Positions 6,313 through 11,691 of a DNA stretch of 14,936 nt are shown in pieces (the stretch's first letter is position 1; every line of letters starts with the position of its first letter). The notes beneath the pieces are model-generated. The model was not told the DNA's origin, made no database searches, and worked only from the letters and a program-made list of their open reading frames with translations. The DNA is from Lachnospiraceae bacterium UBA7060. Its GTDB lineage: Bacteria > Bacillota > Clostridia > Lachnospirales > Lachnospiraceae. The position numbers and the translations under genes were made by a program. The stretch is from contig DLAA01000088.1 in the NCBI GenBank assembly GCA_002493835.1, forward strand, positions 1 through 14,936, read 5' to 3'.

Positions 6313-8616
6313 TCAGATACTCGCCGCAACAATCTCCATCTCCCCCTGCAGCTCCATCTCACCGTAGCCGCACGGCAGAATAAAATGGTCCCCCTTCTGT
6401 ATCATCTGTCCATTGACCAGCCCCTCTCCCGCTGTCACACTCATAATCAGAAAAGGATGTTCCTGCGGGAAAGAAATCCGATTCGCCACATCAATTTTCC
6501 AAACCTTGTAATAAGGGCAGGCAATCAGCAGATTCTTTTGATCCTTCGGCAGATTTGCTGCCTCCCTGATACACTCCTCTGCGGGCTTAGCCGGAACCGT
6601 AATCACATCGATGCTCTGCTCCACATGCAGCTGTCTGGGCTTGCCGTCGGTAAGTCTGTCATAATCATAAACCCGGTAGGTGATATCGGAATTCTGCTGG
6701 GTCTCCAAAAGCATAATCCCACCCTTGATCGCATGAACCGTGCCCGGATCGATCTGGATAAAATCACCCTTCTTTACGGGAAGTTCTCTGATAAACTCAT
6801 CCCACCGGCCCTCTCGGATCATAGACGTCAGCTCATCTTTATCCTTCGCATTGTGTCCAATCACAAGCCTGGAATCTTCTTTGCAGTCCAGAATATACCA
6901 ACATTCCGTCTTGCCCAGAGACCCGTTTTCGTGGGCATTTGCGTAAGTGTCGCCGGGGTGCACCTGAATGCTTAAGTCCGCCTTGGCATCGATAATCTTT
7001 GTGAGAAGCGGAAAGCGGTCAAGTCCCGTATTGCCAAAAAGCGCCGGCTCCTCTTTCCAAAGCTGTGACAAAGTTTTTCCTGCATAGCGTCCTTCCCTCA
7101 CCACACAATCGCCGTTTGGATGAGCGCTGACTGCCCAGCACTCCCCTGTTCCGGGGCCTGGAATCTCATAGTGCCAGTCTGTCCCCAGGCGTTCCCCGCC
7201 CCAGATCATCTGCTTAAACACGGGCTGTAAAAATAAAATCGGCTTTTCTATCTGGTTTGCTGACAGCACACCTCCGTTTGTCTCTATCACTTTTTGATAC
7301 CAGTAAGCGGAATCCTTGGCGATCCGCTTCTGCGTCTGAAAATCCACATACACCAGACCAAACCGCTCGGTGTACCCTTTACTCCATTCAAAATTATCTA
7401 AGAAGGTCCACTCAAAATACCCTCTCACATCCACGCCGTCATCCGACGCCCGCTGTAGGGCAGACAAATATTTGTCCAAAAAGGTGATACGGTTGGGATC
7501 ATGCACTCTACCGTCTGTGGAAACAATATCGTGACAGGACATGCCGTTCTCCGTGATATACAGCGGCAGTTTGTATCTCTCATACAGAAATTTCACACCC
7601 CAATACAAACACTCCGGCGTCACAGGCCATCCCGCCGCCGTCTTGGGAAAGCCCGCCGGCCTGTCCACAAACTCCGGCTCCCCGTCTGCCCCGGCACGCA
7701 CCATATAACCATTGTAAATGTTTTGTCCCATAAAATCTAAAGGCTGGGCAATCAATTTCATATCCTGCTCTGTGATTTCAGGCAGATACTCCTTGAATTT
7801 TTCAAGTCCCTCCTTGGGATAACTGCCAAGGAACACAGGATCCGAAAACCATGCCACATTCCATGTCCAATTTTCTATCGGGTTGTAGAAAGAAAAGAGT
7901 ACCCGTCTGGCCGCCTCAATATCCGCCGGGCTGTCTGTTTCCGGATAGGCCATCCCGCAGGTAGGCGCATAGCCGATCTGTACTGGACGCTTCGCGTATT
8001 TTCTCAAATTGATCACCGCCTGCCCATGGGCACGCAGTGCATTGTGGGTGATCTGAAAGGTATCCTTGACAGAAAGCCTTTTCCCAGGCGCATTGACGCC
8101 GTGCAGATGTCCCAGCCCCACAAAACACTGGGGCTCATTTAAAGTAATAAAATATTCACAGATATCCGAAAAGTTCTCCGCCACTACCTTTGCATACTCG
8201 CCAAACCAATCGATGATCTCCTCATTCAGCCACCCGCCGCGGTCCTGCAGCGCCTGGGGCAGCTCCCAATGGTACATCGTAATGTAAGGTGTGATGCCGT
8301 TGTTTTTCATCTCGGCAATCATATCCCGATAAAGCCGCACGGCCTTCTCATTGACATTGCCAGTTCCCTCCGGCATCAGTCTGGCCCAATTAACAGAAAA
8401 TCGATAAGCCTTTATCCCCAATAGCCGCATCATCTTATAGTCATCACGGTAACGATGCATATGATCACAAGACACATAGGCATTGGTGTGATCCTCAATA
8501 TGCCCCTCCTCCGTAAAGGTATCCCAAATTGTTTTTCCAGCGCCATCCTCCGGGTCCCTGCCCTCCACCTGATAAGAACTGCTGGCAACACCCCAGACAA
8601 AATCTTCTCGAAACAT
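6313..8616 (-). CDS. Fusion: GH1 beta-glycosidase + class I mannose-6-phosphate isomerase
   Basis: A 767-residue two-enzyme fusion. Residues 1-445 are a complete GH1 beta-glycosidase: N-terminal FVWGVASSSYQVEG, acid/base E161 in TLNEP, nucleophile E356 in YITENG, and NFEW (408-411), the substrate-contact motif of enzymes acting on unphosphorylated beta-glycosides rather than 6-phospho-glycosides. Residues about 457-767 are a full-length short class I phosphomannose isomerase: FLQPVFKQMIWGG (462-474), candidate zinc ligands H553 (QVHP), E571 (KTECW) and H628 (GTVHAIKGG). There is no signal peptide, so both act in the cytoplasm. The join (about 450-457) has no ATG, ribosome binding site or stop, so it is a true fusion. 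The ATG at 8616 follows GAGAGG by seven bases. Inferred role: hydrolysis of an imported beta-linked disaccharide and entry of mannose 6-phosphate into glycolysis as fructose 6-phosphate; a kinase step between the two is not encoded here. Confidence 0.93.
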   Translation of the reverse strand: MFREDFVWGVASSSYQVEGRDPEDGAGKTIWDTFTEEGHIEDHTNAYVSCDHMHRYRDDYKMMRLLGIKAYRFSVNWARLMPEGTGNVNEKAVRLYRDMIAEMKNNGITPYITMYHWELPQALQDRGGWLNEEIIDWFGEYAKVVAENFSDICEYFITLNEPQCFVGLGHLHGVNAPGKRLSVKDTFQITHNALRAHGQAVINLRKYAKRPVQIGYAPTCGMAYPETDSPADIEAARRVLFSFYNPIENWTWNVAWFSDPVFLGSYPKEGLEKFKEYLPEITEQDMKLIAQPLDFMGQNIYNGYMVRAGADGEPEFVDRPAGFPKTAAGWPVTPECLYWGVKFLYERYKLPLYITENGMSCHDIVSTDGRVHDPNRITFLDKYLSALQRASDDGVDVRGYFEWTFLDNFEWSKGYTERFGLVYVDFQTQKRIAKDSAYWYQKVIETNGGVLSANQIEKPILFLQPVFKQMIWGGERLGTDWHYEIPGPGTGECWAVSAHPNGDCVVREGRYAGKTLSQLWKEEPALFGNTGLDRFPLLTKIIDAKADLSIQVHPGDTYANAHENGSLGKTECWYILDCKEDSRLVIGHNAKDKDELTSMIREGRWDEFIRELPVKKGDFIQIDPGTVHAIKGGIMLLETQQNSDITYRVYDYDRLTDGKPRQLHVEQSIDVITVPAKPAEECIREAANLPKDQKNLLIACPYYKVWKIDVANRISFPQEHPFLIMSVTAGEGLVNGQMIQKGDHFILPCGYGEMELQGEMEIVAASI

Positions 8617-8646
8617 ATATGTACCTCTCTCTCTGTTTTTATTTCC

Positions 8647-8775
8647 TTATGACAACACAATCAGCGATGCCAGGGTAATCCGGTCACCCTGCTTCGCCCT
8701 TCTCACGAGCTCCTTCATTTGGCACCGAATTACCCCGGTTGGCAAACCCCTTCCGATATCTACACGATATCCCAT
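8647..8775 (-). CDS. Candidate small ORF, 42 aa, upstream of the GH1-PMI gene
   Basis: A 42-codon ORF begins with ATG at 8775, six bases after a GGGAG ribosome binding site, and ends with TAA at 8647. That is 30 bases before the GH1-PMI start, so it could be the first gene of that operon or a leader peptide. The product is basic and includes MKELVRRAKQGDR (residues 20-32), which recalls the first helix of ECF sigma factors, but the rest of a sigma factor is absent. The same DNA forms strong alternative RNA hairpins, so the reading frame may be incidental to a structured leader. I do not recognise a family. The spacing and ribosome binding site are the only coding support. Confidence 0.35.
   Translation of the reverse strand: MGYRVDIGRGLPTGVIRCQMKELVRRAKQGDRITLASLIVLS
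8670..8771 (-). promoter_or_regulatory. Structured leader RNA candidate before the GH1-PMI gene
   Basis: Three pairings are visible on the minus strand. First, GATATC arms with a five-base loop (8771-8755). Second, a 15-base-pair long-range stem between 8738-8724 and 8684-8670, including two G-U pairs. Third, a local hairpin (8691-8671) with an eight-pair stem and CCGGA loop. The second and third share bases 8684-8671 and cannot form together, the usual mark of a switching leader. There is no U-run after them, so any control would more likely act on translation of the GH1-PMI start at 8616 than on termination. I cannot match it to a known riboswitch class. Confidence 0.4.
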
Positions 8776-9105
8776 CTCATACTCCCTTACATAATCCTGT
8801 TCCCAGAATGATCATCACACGCATATCCTTTTACCTATAGTAAACATCATTTTAACAGCTCGGTGCAATTAACCATCCGGATACGTTAGCTAAAAATTTA
8901 ATTAATCAAGCTAATATTTATCTATTGCAAGGTTAATAATTGAATCATTTTTATTCATAAGCTCTTGTCATCATTCTACTATTGTGTTCCTAAAATAACA
9001 AGAGAAACAAATTTAATTTTCCATTTTTATGAAATACATACAAAAAATTGCCTGTTTTTTAAGTTACAGTATGGTTATTAATTTAATTTATTATAACTAT
9101 ATTTT
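8776..9105. other. AT-rich intergenic region between the spoVAF-like and GH1-PMI genes
   Basis: This stretch is strongly AT-rich (especially 8880-9105) and holds no convincing gene. It contains the candidate promoter at 8973-9001, an inverted repeat CTCTTGT/ACAAGAG (8962-8968 and 8998-9004) that brackets that promoter, and a second inverted repeat TTAGCT/AGCTAA (8886-8891 and 8909-8914). I see no convincing intrinsic terminator for the germination gene. The A-run/T-run pair near 9040-9062 is a weak candidate only. Confidence 0.6.
8973..9001 (-). promoter_or_regulatory. Candidate SigA promoter for the GH1-PMI operon
   Basis: On the minus strand TTGTTA (9001-8996), a 17-base spacer and TAGAAT (8978-8973) match four and five of six consensus bases. 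Transcription would begin near 8966, giving a leader of about 350 bases before the GH1-PMI ATG, long enough to contain the foldable region at 8670-8771. A seven-base inverted repeat overlaps the -35 and the start site, a plausible operator position. Confidence 0.5.
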
Positions 9106-10524
9106 TTACTCTTTTGATTCTGGAAGTCGCAGACGAAGAAGCCGTTTCATCAGTTGTCTCAAATTAAAAGGTAAAAGTGGATAAATATAACTCTTCTCCG
9201 AAAGAGTCTTGTTGCACACAATCGCCAGCAGGAAAAATACAATCGCTCCCACATATCCGTAAATACCGAAGAGAGCCGTCAGAATCAGATTGATGATCCT
9301 CATAAATTTCAAGGCATAGCCCAGTTCATAGTTCTGCTGCGTGTAATTGGCGATTGCCACAAACGCCATATATAACATGACCTCCGAGTTGAACCAGCCG
9401 CTGTTGACAGAAAATTCACCCAGTACCAGCGCTGCCATCACACTTAAGGGTGTACTCAGCATATTGGGCGTATTGACCGCCGCCAATTTCAATCCGTCAA
9501 TGGCCAGCTCCAAAATCAAAAACTGGGCAATCAGCGGAATATTTGACTCCTCCTGCAGCATGATAAACTGAAAGCTTCCTGGTATCCACTGTGGATTCTG
9601 CATCAGCAACAGAAAAGTTGGAGTCATAATATAGGTTAAAATTGCAATTAAAAACCGCGTTAAGCGCAGATAAGTTCCCGTGATAGGCGGAAAATAATAG
9701 TCATCTGCCTCCTCCACGATATCAAAAATCGAAGTGGGGACAATCATCGCTGAGGGTGAATTGTCCACCAGAATCACGATATCTCCCTCCAAAACCTGAG
9801 CCGCCGCCACGTCTGGTCTCTCCGTAAATTTGAACTTTGGAAAAGGATTGTACCATTTACGTTGATAGAGGCACTCTGCAAGGCTTTCCTGATTCATGGT
9901 TAACGCATCCACTTTGATATTTTCAATCCGCTTTTTTACTTTCTCTAAAAATCCATGGTCCACCCTGTTGTCCATATAGCAGAGTACAATATCTGTCCGG
10001 GAACTCTTTCCCGCATTCATCATCTCCATCCGAAGCTCTGTGCTTCGGATACGGCGTCTGATCAGGGCCGTGTTAAAGACTATCGTCTCCACAAAGCCAT
10101 CCTTGCTGCCCCGCAATGTTTTATCCTTGTCCGGCTCTGAGACACTCCTTGCCGGATAAGTTCTAGAATCCAGCAGAACACATCTGTCATATCCATCGAT
10201 AAAAAGAGCAAATACGCCGGACAATATGTTGTAGATAATATCATCCCACTTATCTTTGAGATCAACCTCTACATAGGGCGTCGCCTTTTTCGCCATCTCA
10301 TAGGCGCTTTCCGGAAGATTTTCTGGTGTCAGCCCAATAAAATATTGCAGGATCTTCATCATCAGTTCATCCTTGCAAAAACCATCTATAAAATAGATGC
10401 AGGCCTGCTTACCTCCCACTTCAATGACACGGTATACCACATCAAAACTGGTATCTGGCGCCATATGTGTCCTCATATAGTCCATACTCTCCTGCAGCGA
10501 GGTTGTCATCTTCTCATTACTCAC
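9106..10524 (-). CDS. SpoVAF-like GerABKA-family spore germination protein
   Basis: A 472-residue member of the GerA-type germinant receptor A-subunit family. The N-terminal soluble part (about 1-285) has the family segments RGSKDGFVETIVFNTAL (residues 138-154), a VDAL motif near 205 and NPFPKFKFTERPDVAA (226-241). Four or five hydrophobic segments follow (about 289-437), then a basic tail. The standalone position, without B and C subunit genes, and the segment order resemble SpoVAF more than a true receptor operon. Such proteins sit in the spore inner membrane and promote ion release during germination. I chose GTG at 10524 because AAGGAG lies eight bases upstream. An in-frame ATG at 10563 has no ribosome binding site and would be upstream of the predicted SigG transcript start. 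The gene follows dut on the same strand but appears separately controlled. Confidence 0.88.
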   Translation of the reverse strand: MSNEKMTTSLQESMDYMRTHMAPDTSFDVVYRVIEVGGKQACIYFIDGFCKDELMMKILQYFIGLTPENLPESAYEMAKKATPYVEVDLKDKWDDIIYNILSGVFALFIDGYDRCVLLDSRTYPARSVSEPDKDKTLRGSKDGFVETIVFNTALIRRRIRSTELRMEMMNAGKSSRTDIVLCYMDNRVDHGFLEKVKKRIENIKVDALTMNQESLAECLYQRKWYNPFPKFKFTERPDVAAAQVLEGDIVILVDNSPSAMIVPTSIFDIVEEADDYYFPPITGTYLRLTRFLIAILTYIMTPTFLLLMQNPQWIPGSFQFIMLQEESNIPLIAQFLILELAIDGLKLAAVNTPNMLSTPLSVMAALVLGEFSVNSGWFNSEVMLYMAFVAIANYTQQNYELGYALKFMRIINLILTALFGIYGYVGAIVFFLLAIVCNKTLSEKSYIYPLLPFNLRQLMKRLLRLRLPESKE

Positions 10525-10528
10525 TATA

Positions 10529-10585
10529 AAAACTCCTTCCCGAACATTACCATTGTTTCCCATAGTATGTCTTGGAAGGAGTTTT
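10529..10585 (-). terminator. Hairpin between dut and the spoVAF-like gene: terminator or SD-blocking element
   Basis: A perfect 12-base inverted repeat, AAAACTCCTTCC (10585-10574 on the minus strand) and GGAAGGAGTTTT (10540-10529), is separated by 33 bases that contain a further ACAT/ATGT pairing. The 3' arm contains the AAGGAG ribosome binding site of the germination gene and runs into TTTTTATA, so in a transcript arriving from dut it could both hide the ribosome binding site and act as a terminator. The 5' arm lies between the -35 and -10 of the predicted SigG promoter and is absent from a transcript starting there. Confidence 0.7.
10533..10538 (-). promoter_or_regulatory. Ribosome binding site deciding the GTG start of the spoVAF-like gene
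   Basis: AAGGAG on the minus strand, eight bases before the GTG at 10524. It is the only good ribosome binding site near the 5' end of this frame and overrides the longer ATG-initiated reading from 10563. It lies inside the 3' arm of the inverted repeat at 10529-10585. Confidence 0.8.
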
Positions 10586-10592
10586 CTTATTC
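10563..10592 (-). promoter_or_regulatory. Candidate SigG (forespore) promoter for the spoVAF-like gene
   Basis: On the minus strand GAATA (10592-10588), an 18-base spacer (10587-10570) and CATACTA (10569-10563) match the Bacillus SigG consensus GHATR-N18-CATWHTA at every position. The predicted start is near 10556, about 32 bases before the GTG and inside the loop of the inverted repeat. SigG is the late forespore sigma factor that drives germination genes in spore formers, so the match fits the gene it precedes. Confidence 0.7.
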
Positions 10593-10648
10593 AAGATATT
10601 GTGCATACACGCTTTATCTACCTTTTGTTTTCCTATGCTTTCCAATCC

Positions 10649-11083
10649 TCAAGCTCTCCCGGTACTGCCGTGTCCGCCCCGGTCAACATTATCCAGGTGC
10701 ATTACCTCATCAAATACTATCTCCGGCTGATGCTCCATAATACGGAACTGGCAAATGCGGTCATTAACATGAATCTCCGTATCCCTGACCGCATATACCG
10801 GCATAAACCACTGATCATTATCTCCGCAGTAAGAACAATCAATGACACCCTGATGGTTAGTCTGAATAATACCAAAATTCTTAAAAGTAGAACTTCTGGG
10901 CACCACATGGGCCTCATAACCCTTAGGCAGTTCCATTGCTACTCCGAGCGGGATCAGTTTGAACTCTCCTTTTTTTAGAGTCACATCCTCAGCTGCCCTC
11001 AAATCAATCCAATCCGACTTGCCGTCTATATATTTCAATTTTTCTATCTGATCTGAAAAATACTTGATCTTAATACGTTCCAT
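10649..11083 (-). CDS. dut: dUTP diphosphatase (dUTPase)
   Basis: A 144-residue trimeric-type dUTPase that hydrolyses dUTP to dUMP and pyrophosphate, keeping uracil out of DNA and supplying dUMP for thymidylate synthesis. The five conserved motifs are in order: IDLRA (residues 26-30), PRSST (62-66), GVIDCSYCGDN (79-89, with the base-pocket aspartate), RICQF (109-113) and the C-terminal arm RGGHGSTG (135-142). The start chosen at 11083 has GGGAAGG just upstream. An in-frame ATG at 11107 would overlap the nrdG stop and has only a cramped GGAG three bases away. The gap to nrdG is 16 bases, so the two are co-transcribed. Its place after nrdD and nrdG makes sense, since a class III reductase acting on UTP makes dUTP directly. 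Confidence 0.94.
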   Translation of the reverse strand: MERIKIKYFSDQIEKLKYIDGKSDWIDLRAAEDVTLKKGEFKLIPLGVAMELPKGYEAHVVPRSSTFKNFGIIQTNHQGVIDCSYCGDNDQWFMPVYAVRDTEIHVNDRICQFRIMEHQPEIVFDEVMHLDNVDRGGHGSTGRA

Positions 11084-11099
11084 TCGCCTTCCCTTTCCG

Positions 11100-11609
11100 T
11101 CACGCATAATCTCCGCAGTGGAGTATCGGAATTGATGGATCCGTCTGCTCCAGACTCTTCTTTACATCGATCACTCTCTGGTTTTTACTGCCCTTCCAAT
11201 GAAGCTTTCCATCCTTCAACTCATTCTTGAATTCCCCGTCCACCAGCACATCCACATATTTCATCATAGAATAATGCCAAACATCCTCCCAGCTATCCCC
11301 AGTATACAGCCATATGGTCTTTTCCGGATACTTATCCTTTATCTCCTCCATCAAACACCTCACATCCAAGCGGTTCGCCGAATGAAGCGGATCACCCCCT
11401 GAAAAAGTGATACCGCTGATATATGGCTTTTTCAATTGTGCAAAGACTTCCTGCTTTGCCGCCTCATCAAAAGCCAGTCCACCGTCCGGATCCCAGGTGA
11501 AGGGATTGTGACACTCCTTACAGCAGTGGGTACAGCCAGCGACCCAAAGTACTACCCGCAGACCATCGCCATTTAGCATATCGTCCTTGGTTATATTATG
11601 ATATCGCAT
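11100..11609 (-). CDS. nrdG: Anaerobic ribonucleotide reductase activating protein (radical SAM)
   Basis: A 169-residue radical SAM enzyme that installs the glycyl radical on NrdD under anaerobic conditions. The N-terminus holds the cluster motif CxxxCxxC as C26, C30 and C33 in CTHCCKECHNP, preceded by GDGLRVVLWVAG as in the NrdG family. SGGDPL (70-75) is the SAM-binding GGE-like motif, and WLYTGDSWED (100-109) is also typical. The length is normal. The ATG at 11609 has a GAGAGG site eight bases upstream. The gene follows nrdD across a 75-base gap that contains a strong inverted repeat, and dut begins 16 bases after it. The enzyme is cytoplasmic, oxygen-sensitive and works as a partner of NrdD. 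Confidence 0.95.
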   Translation of the reverse strand: MRYHNITKDDMLNGDGLRVVLWVAGCTHCCKECHNPFTWDPDGGLAFDEAAKQEVFAQLKKPYISGITFSGGDPLHSANRLDVRCLMEEIKDKYPEKTIWLYTGDSWEDVWHYSMMKYVDVLVDGEFKNELKDGKLHWKGSKNQRVIDVKKSLEQTDPSIPILHCGDYA

Positions 11610-11629
11610 ATCTATGTCCTCTCTAGTTT

Positions 11630-11691
11630 CATGTGAAAACTCCTGCTTTCATGCAGGACCTCATTTGCTGCGGTTTCGCTGTTTTCACATG
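11630..11691 (-). other. Intercistronic inverted repeat between nrdD and nrdG
   Basis: Perfect 11-base arms, GTTTTCACATG/CATGTGAAAAC, lie at 11681-11691 and 11630-11640. The intervening bases include a second perfect hairpin (TCCTGC/GCAGGA, 11641-11646 and 11653-11658) stacked directly on the outer stem, and a short GCG/CGC hairpin (11670-11679), giving a branched fold. The nrdD TGA stop (11687-11685) lies within the outer stem. No U-run follows, so it does not look like a terminator. A role in mRNA processing, stability or the NrdD:NrdG ratio is possible. Confidence 0.7.

Noticed and set aside
8670..8771. Group II intron end, FMN or lysine riboswitch as explanation of the leader structure
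   Set aside because: Conserved sequences of those RNAs (domain V of group II introns, the FMN and lysine riboswitch cores) are not present; only isolated short similarities were seen.
8911..8958. Minus-strand mini-ORF of 15 codons soon after the predicted GH1-PMI start site
   Set aside because: Very short, in the most AT-rich DNA of the window, with a ribosome binding site too close to the ATG. Nothing beyond chance supports it.
9040..9062. Possible terminator after the spoVAF-like gene from an A-run and T-run pair
   Set aside because: The pairing is only six A-T pairs around a seven-base loop with no GC stem, too weak to call.
11083..11107. Upstream ATG for dut overlapping the nrdG stop
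   Set aside because: Its ribosome binding site spacing is only three bases and it adds eight non-conserved residues; the inner ATG at 11083 has a better site and gives the usual dUTPase length.
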